The position numbers were made by a program, and so were the translations under genes. A stretch of 64,000 nt of DNA from Corynespora cassiicola (lineage: Eukaryota > Ascomycota > Dothideomycetes > Pleosporales > Corynesporascaceae): contig JAEUWY010000023.1 of assembly GCA_022059125.1 (NCBI GenBank), forward strand, positions 1,736,001 through 1,800,000. The letters are read 5' to 3'. The first letter of the stretch is position 1; every line of letters starts with the position of its first letter. Shown piece after piece: positions 22,716-33,560 of the stretch. Below the pieces are notes generated by a model, which was not told where the DNA came from, did not search any database, and saw nothing but the letters and a program-made list of their open reading frames with translations.

Positions 22716-24047
22716 TTACACTGCACTTCCATTGTACGGGTGAGATCTCACGTCAACCGTGAACTGGCGGTAAACCCCCGAATCTTGGAGATGATCCTGC
22801 ATCTCGTAACCCTCATCTGAAGACCCAATGCTTCCAAGCGAATATATTGGCTTACTGTCCTCGACTGAACTTTTTTGCAATGCCGACACAGACTCGCTCG
22901 CTTCGTTGGACGCTTGTTTCGAGGGGTAACTCCCCTGAGTGCTCTTTCCCGAAGAGTGCAGCAAAGACTGTAGAGTTGCGTACAAACGGCTCGACTTGAA
23001 ATCCCATTTCCAAGCTTTGGCGAGGGATGGAGCGCAGGCGACACAGATGGCTGCGTAAATCTCCGCCTGACTGTGCCTTGTCAGCGCATGGCTTTGCTAC
23101 CGGACAAAATAAACTCACATCACGATCCATGCTTGCGCATTGGACCATACTGGGTCATTGCCGTAGCTGATCTCGACCCTATAATAGACGGCCAAGGCAC
23201 TGCAAATCAGCGCGAGAAGTCCAGTCGCGAAAATGGCGGAGAGGGCAATCTTTCTGCTCAACGGGACGTGGAGTTTGATGATGATCGGCAGAGGCATGAT
23301 GACCATGATGATGTCTGCAGCTACATTCATCGCACCGTGAACGAGCCCGGGAATCTTCAGACGATTGCAGCCCACCAGAATGGTAGCATCCCAAGGCCTT
23401 CCATTGTGGGGCATGCAGTAGATGAACGTCTGGGGAACTGCGCTTTGGTCAGCCCCACTGTCACCCGGACCCATGCGTTCAGTAAGAGGATCAGGAACAG
23501 AAACTCACCAGTTTGCCAATACGCACCGAAGAGAATGACTCCCATGGTCCAGCAGGTCCATCGCATCCAGGTCTTCGTTCCAAAGGCCCGGTAGTAAAGG
23601 ATCAGGATAGCCGCCTTCGCAAAGAAGAACATGGGACCATACACGATGCTCGTCGCGAACAATTTCTTTAGGTAATCTTCGTTGATTTCGCTGAGGGGTG
23701 TATCCCAGGTGTGCCTACAAAGTCGCCCCAAAGTGCTTGCTTGGACGGTGTAGGAGAGTGCCATCACGTAGGCGATCAGGAGGAAGACTGCGACTGATCA
23801 GTCTTTCAAGATCCTCAATGTACATTTGTCTCGCCTTACCGTCATCCAGGACCAGTCCTCGATTCAGCTTCACGTATACACGGAGCCTTGTGATGAGAAA
23901 AGCTGTGGTGACGACTGCGAGTGAGATGCCTACGCCCTGAACTCCACCGATGAGACTTGCGCCATGCTCAAAGTCTGGTGGAGCGCCGCTCGGATTGGGT
24001 CCCATAGGGACCTGCGAGAGGTCTGTTCCCGGAGGGATTTGGGCCAT
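22716..24047 (-). CDS. Fungal rhodopsin-domain (PTH11/satratoxin SC4-like) membrane protein
   Basis: Exons 23840-24047, 23509-23787, 23119-23437 and 22716-23070 give 386 aa. Start MAQIPPGTDLSQVPMG fits the family; the frame is open a few codons above, but only through a TTG. About seven hydrophobic segments are seen, including GVGISLAVVTTAFLITRLRV, SIVYGPMFFFAKAAILILYY, DIIMVIMPLPIIIKLHVPL and LSAIFATGLLALICSALAVY. The motif VFLLIAYVMALSYT after the first helix pair is typical. The C-terminal ~90 residues are Ser-rich and cytosolic. Family members are common in fungal genomes and in metabolite clusters, with no fixed function; sensing or membrane organisation has been suggested. A second, distinct copy lies at 44051-45266. 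Confidence 0.88.
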
Positions 24048-25573
24048 GTTTTCGAATCTCTTCAATGGACGTTGAAAGTGGGTTTCGGGCGGCTTGATGG
24101 GGCTTGAGAAAAGTCCCCTTCAAGTGCGGCAGCCAGGCTGACAGCACTTCAGCTGAATCATGGTGGCGTTATGTGCCCTTCCACTTACGGAGAGCCGGGT
24201 GATCGGGGACTATCAGTTTCGTCCATGACCGCCTGGTCTGTGCCCGTGGGTGTAGCATGGCCATACTTCGGCGGATAATCAAAGAGGGCGGCTCACGCTC
24301 GAACTGGGGGGTCAACACCCTCCATGCATACCTTAAACACAACGACCCACTTTCTATATAGCTCATACATATTAGGGCCGAGCTGCGAACAGCCTCGAAC
24401 TCGTAGCCAACTTTGGCCGGATAATGCCATGGCAGTTCCACTCTAAAATTGAGCAAAACTCGTGCGCCGTGACCGCCATTGGGGGACTCGTACGACTTCC
24501 TACCCTGCGCTTATGGCATCTTACGCACATCTAGCCATTCGCCAGATCTCGCTATGTTCAAGGTTTTGATAAGGGTGCCGGCTGACCTGCATACATGGAA
24601 GTGGCGCTGGATATCCCTGCCATGTACGTGTGCTAGTAGCCAAGGATGGCAAGCTCGGGTCCCCGACGTGTGCGTGGGGCCGCCGCTATGCATGGTTCGG
24701 CAACACGAATGACGCTCACCACCAACCGCCAGGGATCTGGTATCGGTTTTCTCGTAATTGGTATTTTGGAAAGATAGTTGCGTGAATTGCTCAATTCGAA
24801 TGTAGATGCGGGGGTTCGCAGAGCTGCGTGGGGAAGGGATACGTTTTCCGAACATTCACCTGATGGCACAGACTTTTTTCCAGACAGTATAACAGACCCA
24901 CTTATTGACATCGAGGTGGTAAGCGAATGTCACCACCAGTTAGTCCAAACTGTCGCTGGCGCTAACTGTGTGACAACAACGCTGCTGCGGCCCTGGCCCT
25001 TATTAGCAGAGTTCCAGCCCCAATAAGGTCTTCCATGCGATGCTTACGACATGGCACAAATCCCACGCATCGACGGTGAAGCAGGCCCTAGGATATCTCT
25101 TTGCGGCAGTAGCCCATCCGATCTAAATTGGGTCGCCTGATACGCCACAGAAAGCTTTCGCTCTGGCAAATCATAGGAGGTCTCTCATAATGGTCCATGA
25201 AGCTGCTTGTCTTTGTATAAAGTGTCCGGTGAAAATAATCAGAGTTACACCGACATAAGCGGGCTGAATGTCTGAATGGGTGCGCACGAGTTCCAGCCTT
25301 GGTTATCATTGGCAGAAGAACATCAACGGAGATTCTTAGTCTTTGGAAAGCGTCAAGGCAAGGCGCAATCCCCGTTTTCCCCAGGCGGATCTATTTCCAA
25401 AATATGGCATATGTTCCATCCAATTGGCTTCCTGGAGAATACTTCACTTTTCCAGCCGGAACGCAGTAAAAAGGATGGGACCAGACACCTCGAACACCAA
25501 CAATTAGATCATTCACTGTCCTGAATTACATCCTCCATCACCAGTGGAAGACTCTCTTGTATCTTTGGGCATA
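24048..25573. other. Long intergenic region between two cluster genes
   Basis: About 1.5 kb upstream of both the rhodopsin-like gene (minus) and the second P450 (plus), hence a divergent promoter region. Short frames occur on both strands, but none has a credible start, splice pattern or family match. Confidence 0.5.
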
Positions 25574-27331
25574 ATGGGAGCCAAAAGCTCTTCTTTTGTC
25601 GATAGAGAGGCCCCCCTCAGTTCGGGCATTCTTATCCCCTTATGGCTTGGCTCATTGCTGGCAATGATTCATACGGCCTTCGAGAGCATCAGGAAGCGTC
25701 TCAGAGAGGATTACGATCTCATTACCTTTCCGTTGAGGGGGAAAGATATCATACAGCAGGCCTATCTCAAGGTATGAGACTTCAATGAGATTGACCAAGG
25801 AAAGCTTACTGACATTCGCAGTCGAAAGGAGAAGCCTTCCAACTACTGACTCCCGAGAGCCGAATTACGCTTGTTTCCTCTCCGAATCACATTCGAGACA
25901 TCGCTACAGCTCCAAATGAGTACCTGTCGCTGCACGCAGCCGCGAAAGACGTACGTAAATTCTGCACAAGGCTGGTTGCAGGCACTGACCCCACCAGATC
26001 CTCAAACCTGAGTACACCATGGCGGGTTTCAACTGGCACGACCAGCGCGGAATCGAGGGTGTCGGTTTCGTACGAACACTCCGAACCCTCCTCACCAACC
26101 ACCTTCCGAAAATGACACCGGGAGTTCGGCGGATCATCGAGAGGGATTTCGCCGACGACGTTGGGGATCATCGTTCGGTCAATGCACTTACTCTTTCCAA
26201 GAGGATTGTCACGAACATCAGTGGATACGCCTTCTTTGGGCAGGACATGAGTAAGTCTTCCGCGCTTGCCTCCAAGAATGCTGATAGAGTTAGCTGATTG
26301 TCGGATCAGTGGAGAACCAAGCCTTCATGGAGGCCGCATACTACTACAACGAGGATGTTCTATATGGCGCTGAGATACTGCGATTTAGTCCGAGGTTTCT
26401 AGTCCCGTGAGTACAATTCGTCCTAGCGCACCGAGAATCAATTTGCCTGATATTGACCATCAGGTTTGTCGGCGCACTGATGCCCATGTGGCTTACGAGG
26501 CAGCGTGTCTTCTTTCACGGTCTTGTAGATCTGATCGAGAGTCGACTAAACTCTCACACTTCAGAGAAATATGTAAGCGATGAGGCGAAATGATGAGTAA
26601 TATGCTCTGACACCGCACAGAACGATGTCATCCAATGGATCATCGAGACCGCACCAAAGGATCAGAAATGGTCCCCGGGAAGAATGGCATTCGAAGTCAT
26701 GGCCATCTGGTTCGGATCCGTCCAAGGCCTAGCAACTACCTTGACCTTCGCCATCTACAACCTGTGCGAGCACTCCGAGTACATTGAGCCCTTGCGCGAC
26801 GAAATCCAGGGCCCAGAAGGATCCAACTTTATGATCAAAGGCGAAGGCCTCCCCCTCATGGACAGCTTCCTGAAAGAATGCTCACGCTGGACGCCCGTCG
26901 AATCCGTGACCGCTCGGCGCTGCGCCCTGCAGGACTTTTCCTTTGCTGACGGCACCAAAGTACGCAAGGGCGACTGGGTTGCCGCCGCACTCGGGCCCAT
27001 GCTCCGCGACAGTAGCTTGTACCCGTGTCCCGACAAATTCGACGGATTCCGTTTCGCCGATCCTAGCCACATCGAGCGCATCGCCGTCACCCAGCCAGAA
27101 GGCCCTTCCAAGTTCACGGACATCAACGAGAAGTGGCAAGTCTGGGGCACGGGCAAGATTACCTGCCCTGGCAGGTTTTTTGTCAGCTACGTTATGAAGC
27201 AGGTTTTCTTTTACATGCTGGAAAACTACGATGTTAGCATGGAGGATGCGGGAGCAAAGCATACGCTGACGTGGCGGACGCTGACGCTGCCGAGGCCTGG
27301 GGTGAAGGTGACCTTACACCGCCGGAGCTAG
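25574..27331 (+). CDS. Cytochrome P450, second copy
   Basis: Six exons (25574-25771, 25822-25950, 25998-26250, 26310-26406, 26464-26572, 26621-27331) give 498 aa. All introns are GT-AG, about 47-59 nt. A hydrophobic N-terminal segment (SGILIPLWLGSLLAMIHTAF) serves as membrane anchor. The substrate-recognition region has AAAKDILKPEYTMAGFNW. The heme loop is VWGTGKITCPGRFF with axial Cys444; Trp replaces the common Phe seven residues before the Cys. The I-helix reads AIWFGSVQGLATTLTFAIYN without a clear acid-alcohol pair. The K-helix region is LKECSRWTP, where Ser replaces the first residues of the usual ExxR spacing in an otherwise standard context. It is unrelated in detail to the first P450. 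ATG 25574 has A at -3. Confidence 0.9.
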
Positions 27332-27598
27332 AGAGATGGTGCGGTGTTGGCTATGATTTCCTGTTCGGGAGTTGGTATCTTTGGTCAAACTCTGTTTTCG
27401 ATCGCTTTTCAGACGTCAGTTCTCATTATTTCAGCAGTATTTCGTACTCTGTCACAATGCCCATCGTGTGTAGTCAGGTTAGACTCTCTTAACAACGAAT
27501 GACAGGTATCGCTTGGAAATTACGGACTTGACTTTTCGAATCCATTTCTTCATATGAAATACTAAGAGATACATGTCTCCAAGCTCAATACTCCTCAA

Positions 27599-28546
27599 TC
27601 ATTTCTTCGCTGCCAACATCACGTCGATTCCGGTCCCTTTGGCAAGACCACTATCCTGCCAGACAGTCAGAGACAGCTTTCAATGTTTGGTCAGTTTCAA
27701 CTTACAAGCCATGAGGTTGGGAACCAAGAAGACCCGAACTTGATCAGGGAAGCGAATGCGCCGTACCAAAATTTTGGACCTGGGTTGGCCAGTAGCTTGT
27801 TGACAACACCCTCGGCATACTTTTGGTTTGGCATCCTCGGTGATCCATCGTCACCTTTTGCCCTCTTGACGAAGTGCTCTTCAACAGACTTGTAGCGTGA
27901 GTTGTCGGGCATCTTCCATTCCTGATAGTGGGTGTGGTTTTGAGATTCCACAGCAGTAGTCACGACCGATACGACCTTGACATCGAATGGTGCAAGTTCG
28001 AGGCGGAGGTTGTCTCCAAGAATCTCCACAGACTTTTTGGATGCCGCATAGACGCCTGCTCTTGGTATCAATTAGGTACTGTGGTAGGATGGCGGTCGGC
28101 TCACCTTGCCAAGGTACATTCATGTAGCCCGAAACCGACGCGATGAATACGACGGTTCCTTTGGCTTGTATCAATAGGGGCGAGAAGGCTTGAACCAGCT
28201 GAAGCGGTCCCCAGCAGTTGATGTCGTACAACCTCTTCGCCTCTTCAATGTCCTCATCAAGCAGGGGCATGAATCGATTGCGTCCGGCATTGCTAACCAG
28301 ATAGTCAAGCGTCCCGCCCGTCTGGCTCTTCACTGTTTCGGCGGCGTCCTTGATCTGCTCTGCATCCACCACATCCAGTGTGAGCAAGGTGATGTTGCCG
28401 TTGTCCTTGAGATGGCTCATGCTTTGCGTGGTACGGGCGGTAGCAAAGACGTGGAAGCCATGCTTAGCAAATGCAGCTGCGAGGGCAGACCCAATTCCAC
28501 CGTCGCTGCAGCCAGTGATAAGCACCGAGCCTTTGGATGATGGCAT
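27599..28546 (-). CDS. Short-chain dehydrogenase/reductase (Ayr1-like classical SDR)
   Basis: Exons 28105-28546, 27706-28055 and 27599-27655 give 282 aa. The NAD(P)-binding motif is TGCSDGGIGSALA (residues ~11-23), followed by NAG in YLVSNAGRNRF, the catalytic Ser in FIASVSGYM, and YxxxK in YAASKKSVE. The third exon adds 18 residues (DSGLAKGTGIDVMLAAKK). Classical SDRs oxidise alcohols or reduce ketones with NAD(P)H; the layout resembles fungal acyl-DHAP-reductase-like enzymes, which often occur as cluster tailoring enzymes. It converges on the second P450 (267 bp) and is divergent from the secreted FAD oxidase, with which it shares 474 bp of promoter. Confidence 0.9.
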
Positions 28547-29020
28547 AGCAATCCGATTTGATCCTTGAGGAAATCCTAGGTGGCGCCGTGCAGAGAGGAC
28601 AGGCGTGAGAGCAGGTGGCGCTGGATGCTGCCAGATACGATCTCAGGGTGGAGTGCGGGAGTGCATCAATCGCCGGCGCTGGCCGTGGGGTGGCTGCGGG
28701 AGGGATCAACGCGGTCTAGCGGGTGCGGCGCGGCACTACAGGGGTTTCGTCGGCCGGACTTTCTCATCCCCTTGCATGCGCAGCCATCTAGTCCACTTCC
28801 ACTACCACATGCCCGAACGGGAAGCCCACATGAAGCTTAGCCAGGCCCTTGGTCACCGGCGGCCCCAATGCGGGCCGTTTCCTGGTGGCCCGCATGCCGA
28901 CCCTCCATGCACCCATATCCCTCTTAATACAGTTAGTCCCAGGCGGTCTGGCGATGGCCTGTCACGTCTCAACTTTCGTTGCAACCTTGTGTTCTGACAC
29001 CTTGGCCCTGCCTCCTATCG
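28547..29020. other. Bidirectional promoter region, SDR / secreted FAD oxidase
   Basis: 474 bp, GC-rich with several CGG and GCCGGC-like stretches near 28720-28760 and 28850-28880. The two outward genes could be co-regulated here. No gene is seen. Confidence 0.5.
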
Positions 29021-30606
29021 ATGGCGATCGCTATGTTGCGCGTCTGCATCTCTGCATTCCTTGTCTTTGGATCGTTGCCTAATTGCATTGCATCAGCTGT
29101 TGATGATTGCAACACCCTCTCCGCATCCCTCCCTGGCAGAGTGTCCTTCGCCGGCGACGCCCAATACAATGAATCCATCGCTTCATATTTTTACGTTCAA
29201 GCGAGACTGCTGCCTGAGTGCGTAGTACGACCAACCTCAGCTGAACAAGTATCGTCTGCAGTGGCACTGTTGGGCAAGTCGGGTTCTCCATTCGCTGTTC
29301 GCGGTGGTGGGCATGGATCCCAGACAGGCGCAGCAAATACCGAGGGCGGGGTTACCATTGATACGCGATCCATCAACTCGGTCGAAACCAATGGTGACGG
29401 ATCATTGGTGGCAGTGGGTGCCGGGGCGACATGGGAGCAAGTCTACAGCGTTCTCGACCAACGCAACCTTTCTGTGCTCGGTGGCCGTGCCTCTCATGTT
29501 GGAGTTGGAGGACTCTTACTTGGAGGTAAGTGATCAGCTTCTTCCTGCCATGGATAGCGACAATACTCATCTACCGTATAGGAGGCATTTCTTTCTTTTC
29601 GCCGGAACGCGGCTTCGCATGCGACTACGTGGTGAACTTCCAGATTGTGTTGGCAAGCGGGAAGGTTACCAACGCGAACGCGACGTTCAATGCCGATTTG
29701 TTCGTTGCCTTGAAGGGTGGCAGCAACAATTTCGGCGTAGTGACTCGGTACGATATCGAAACCTTTTCACAAGGCCCATTCTGGGGAGGCGGTATCGTAT
29801 ACACAGAAGAAGCATTCGACCAGCTGGTGGCTGCCTTTACGCTGGGAAAACAGCCAGAGAACCATGATCCCTACACCACATTGGAGCCGAGTTTTGTATA
29901 TTTGGGATCGCTTCAAACCTTCCTCAGCTCCTCTAGTCTTTACTATACCAAGCCAGTGGTGAACGCATCCTCGTTGGCGGCTTTTACATCAATCCAGCCG
30001 CAGCTTTCAAACACGATGCGCATCGCGAACACAACAGCTTTCGCAGATGAGGTTTTCTCTCTAAGCACCCCAGATCAATCGTAAGAAACTCCCACACGAG
30101 ATCCCTTCATGGCTGACTGCAGGTCAAGGAGCGTTTGGGCGACTACAACGTTCTCCATCACCCCGGACATCATATCCCGGATACTTCCTGTTTGGAGGGA
30201 ATCAGCTCTTGCAATGAACCAGGTCACTAATGTCACATCATCGATGACCCTTCAATCCATCCCCCCGGCAGCACCACGCTCCGATCCAAACAGTCTCGGC
30301 TTTCTCCCCTCTTCCGCCCCCGACAAAGACCTTGTCCTCCTGCTTATCTCGATCTTCTTTGACGACGCAAGCGCCTACACCCAACTGGACTCAATTACCA
30401 GGGATTTCATTGCCGCCGTCGATAGCGTAGCTGACGACGAGGGTGCCAACAGACCATACACCTACTTGAATTACGCGGCAGCATGGCAAGACCCCCTCAA
30501 GGATTATGGATCAGCCAGCTACACGCATCTCAGAAACACTGCGAAGAAATTTGACCCCAGCGGCGTGTTCCAGAAGCAGGTTGGAGGGTATAAGCTTTTC
30601 GGTTAG
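29021..30606 (+). CDS. Secreted BBE-type FAD-linked oxidase
   Basis: Exons 29021-29525, 29582-30080 and 30123-30606 give 495 aa. The start MAIAMLRVCISAFLVFGS is a clear signal peptide, with cleavage probably near residue 25. His98 in AVRGGGHGSQTG is the expected covalent FAD site. FAD-domain blocks are GAGATWEQVYSVLDQ, GRASHVGVGGLLLGG, FFSPERGFACDYVVNFQIV and ALKGGSNNFGVVTRYD; the BBE end is TAKKFDPSGVFQKQVGG. Several NxT/NxS sequons (NLS, NAT, NAS, NVT) fit a glycoprotein passing the ER. It is a paralogue of the oxidase at 18300-19939 with an intron at the same place and phase (LGG|G). The open frame extends above 29021, but only from a TTG codon. Confidence 0.92.
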
Positions 30607-31663
30607 CTCGCAAGCAGGGCTTAACACAGTTGAATGGATTCGATGAGCGCCACAGTTGCACGGGAATAATTTAATCTTAGACTTTCTCGTCCGCATGCGG
30701 GGTCAGCGAGTCGTCTCACGTAAGATGACGTGAGATTGAGGTGCTTATCAAGCTGATGGCTTTCTCGCGGAGATGCACGGAAACTCAGACGCTCTCTGAG
30801 CACCAATGAACCTATTGGATATATATGCTTATAATTGCTTTTTAAATAATACCTAGATAGAAAATGATTGGACCACGCGAATCTTTTCACGGTGGTTTGG
30901 TTTTAAATTACGCGCAAGACGGAAACAAGCAAGGGCTTCTGCAGCTAACACCATCGTCAAACGACATTGCATTCAGTTACTTTTCGTTTCTGTTGTGACA
31001 TGTTGAACAAGAAGAACAGTAGGATCGTGTGCGACCGAAGGTGTTGTTCTGTCTCTAGTGGGGCCTATGCAAATGATCAGACATAGCTCGTCGAAAGACC
31101 TTAAGAACCACTTTTCCCCTAGAAGACATACTCTACGTGGTACCACATCTTGGGCGGTTCTTTATCACGGCTTAACAAGTTAAGATATCTTGAAGACGTT
31201 CATTAGGTTGCGACTATAATGTGCTTCCTCTCAACGCGTATTCCAGGGCCCCCACTGTTATTTGCCCGGACATGGCAGACAAAGCACACTTTCTAGGGAC
31301 CATAACTAGAATCCTTTGTTCTCAGGACATAACAACTGCATCCATCATAACGTTATGCTAACATTCCAAAAGGTAGGCTTTTTTCCTGGTTGGGAAATGA
31401 GAACAATGAGTCACTCGCATGGCTTTCCCAAACTGGTAAGATTCACAAGCGACGAACATCACACTCTGGTGGAACTCCGCTTCTCAATGATGCCACAATA
31501 CTTTTTGCTTCACTCAGTGCGCCCTTCGAGTGCTGTATCCAATCCTCCTGCGCCCTCGACAGAAATATAAAAGTACACCCAAGTATCCTGCTAAAGCTGC
31601 AGAACATCCCAGAAATCTCATCATTCAGCAAATTCAAAGCCACTATTCACACATTCCACAGAA
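30607..31663. other. Intergenic region upstream of the DUF1330-like gene
   Basis: About 1.06 kb without a convincing gene; AT-rich near 30820-30920. It ends in the promoter of the next gene, where a TATA box is visible. Confidence 0.5.
31566..31573 (+). promoter_or_regulatory. TATA box of the DUF1330-like gene
   Basis: TATAAAAG lies 91 bp upstream of the ATG at 31664, followed by a C/A-rich stretch suitable for transcription start. Confidence 0.5.
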
Positions 31664-32134
31664 ATGTCTCTCAAGCTCCTCGATTACAACAAAATCGAAT
31701 CTGCGGTCAAGTCCCTCGACCCTACGAAGCCAGTTTTTATTTTTGGTCTTCTTCGCTACCGAAAGACTGCGGATTACAGCTCGACAAGTCTTGCCTCTGC
31801 GTCTTTGCCTCCCGTCTCTGGCCGTGATGCATACTATGGAAGATACATCGTCGCATTCCGGGAGAGGCAGCCCGAGGGCGCTGGCCCAATCTTCGTCGGC
31901 AAAGCAGTGCAACCACTTCTAGCATCTTTCATTCCCGAAGGAAAGTTTGGCGATGGTGCGTTCGAGCCCGGACACGAGAAAGAGTGGGACGATGTTGCGA
32001 TTGTGAAGTACAACTCTATGAATGACTTCAAGGATATGGTGCTGAGCGAGGATTATCAGAAGATTGCAATGCCACATCGCATTGCTGCGATTGAGGAATA
32101 TATTTTGATTGCTTGTGAGCAAGTTGTACTTTAG
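31664..32134 (+). CDS. DUF1330-like dimeric alpha/beta-barrel protein
   Basis: Single exon, 156 aa, good start context (AGAAATGTC). The order is PVFIFGLLRYRKTADY (first strand), GRDAYYGRYIVAF, then GKAVQPLLASF, WDDVAIVKYNSMNDFKDMVL and DYQKIAMPHRIAAIEEYILI. This is the ferredoxin-like beta-alpha-beta arrangement of DUF1330 and related dimeric alpha/beta-barrel families. There is no signal peptide. In metabolite clusters, small proteins of this superfamily can serve as cyclases, isomerases or monooxygenases, but no catalytic residue can be named here. It lies 3' of the secreted oxidase and 5' of the GST-like gene on the same strand. Confidence 0.75.
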   Translation: MSLKLLDYNKIESAVKSLDPTKPVFIFGLLRYRKTADYSSTSLASASLPPVSGRDAYYGRYIVAFRERQPEGAGPIFVGKAVQPLLASFIPEGKFGDGAFEPGHEKEWDDVAIVKYNSMNDFKDMVLSEDYQKIAMPHRIAAIEEYILIACEQVVL

Positions 32135-32500
32135 TTGGTAGGGGCGGTTTATGGCTGGTGTTGGAGTAAACACGCAAAGAGGTAGCTTCGGGAAAATACA
32201 CTGTCCATTAGACCATTGATATTAGGCCACCATGCAACCGGGCGAAGAGATGCTCCGAGAAGTGATAGAGTTTGAAAAAATCGGTCTAGTCGTTTGGGAC
32301 ATTTGCAGATGTATGTTAGAAGGTCGGCGGGTTGTTGTCCCATCGCGCCCCGCGGAATCCATGAGGATCACCGCTTGGTAATCATCCAATCCTACGAAAG
32401 TGCACGATCAACATCCACCAAAAGTATAAATTCGCATCTGACTATCCCCCAATTTAACAACATACCCTATTAAGACGATTTGCATTCAATTCGCAGTACA
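32135..32500. other. Promoter region of the GST-like gene
   Basis: 366 bp between two plus-strand genes. It contains the TATA box at 32425-32430; no other feature seen. Confidence 0.45.
32425..32430 (+). promoter_or_regulatory. TATA box of the GST-like gene
   Basis: TATAAA lies 71-76 bp upstream of the ATG at 32501. Confidence 0.45.
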
Positions 32501-33445
32501 ATGGCTGAAAATACTCGTGCTTCAGGCTTGATCGCTGATACCGGGATAGAACTTCTCACTTATGGAACACCAAACGGTACTTTGAAAGTTCTATGACACA
32601 TTTGAATAGCCTATTTACATTTCTCAAAGGCACCAAAGCTTCGATTCTCCTCGAAGAACTCAAGCAAGCATATGGAATGGATTATACGTACCAATCCATT
32701 GACATTTTCCAAAATGTTCAAAAGGAGCCCTGGTACACTGCGCTCGCCCCGAATGGTCGCATTCCCGTCATTATAGACCACGACAAGGGCGGCCATGCTG
32801 TGATGGAGGGGATCACAATCCTAAACTATTTAGTGCGAAACTACGACCACAAGCATGAATTCTGGTTCGAGGACCCCTTGGAAATGTCTACCGCCGAACA
32901 GTGGGTAGCCTGGCAACACGGCCAGTTAGGTACGGTCTTCCTTGGAAAATTAAAACCACTTGTCTACAAATTTTGGATCTAATGTGATGATTTCAGGTCC
33001 AATGCAAGCGCAGACAAACTATTACTACCGCTTTTACGAGAATCGTTATGCATTCCCGACCCAGCGCTTTTTTGGCGAGGCCGAGCGTCTCTACGGCATA
33101 CTCAACACCCGTCTCGCCAACCGCGACTATATAGCTGGCAATGAGCAAGGAAAATATAGTATCGCTGATATGGCAATCTTTCCCTTTGTCAACGCGGCGG
33201 CCGTTGGGGGCATCGAGTTGGAGAGATTCCCCAATGTGTACGGATGGTGGAAGCGGGTTTATGAGCGACCAGCAGTGCGGAAAGCCTTGAGCATCCCAGG
33301 CGGGACTGAGTTTCCGTTTGGGATAGCACAAGTGCAGCAAATGGCCAAGGATGATCCTAAGGGGGTGGAGGAGAGAGAAGGGCCTTTGCGCGACGCTTTG
33401 AAGAAGGCGCAAGAAGAGTTTGGATACATTTACCAGAGTGTGTGA
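32501..33445 (+). CDS. Glutathione S-transferase-like protein (Ure2/GTT type)
   Basis: Exons 32501-32576, 32630-32929 and 32997-33445 give 274 aa. The N-terminal thioredoxin-like domain (about 18-105) has YGTPNGTKASILLEELKQ, LAPNGRIPVIIDHDKGG with the cis-Pro, and AVMEGITILNYLVRNYD with the Glu-x-Ile glutathione-binding segment. The C-terminal helical domain follows, with GEAERLYGILNTRL, YSIADMAIFPFVNAA and RFPNVYGWWKRVYERPAV. GSTs add glutathione to electrophiles or isomerise them; in fungal clusters they serve in self-protection or biosynthesis. No signal peptide; cytosolic. It converges on the PKS gene (115 bp between stops). Confidence 0.92.
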
Positions 33446-33560
33446 GTTTTGCAGCCATTACTTGAGCTCTCATATGTAGAAATACGAAGAAAAAACTTTT
33501 CCTGGGATCCAATTTGCCTATTCAAATGTGCTACACACAAGCACTGGGTAGAAAGAATGA

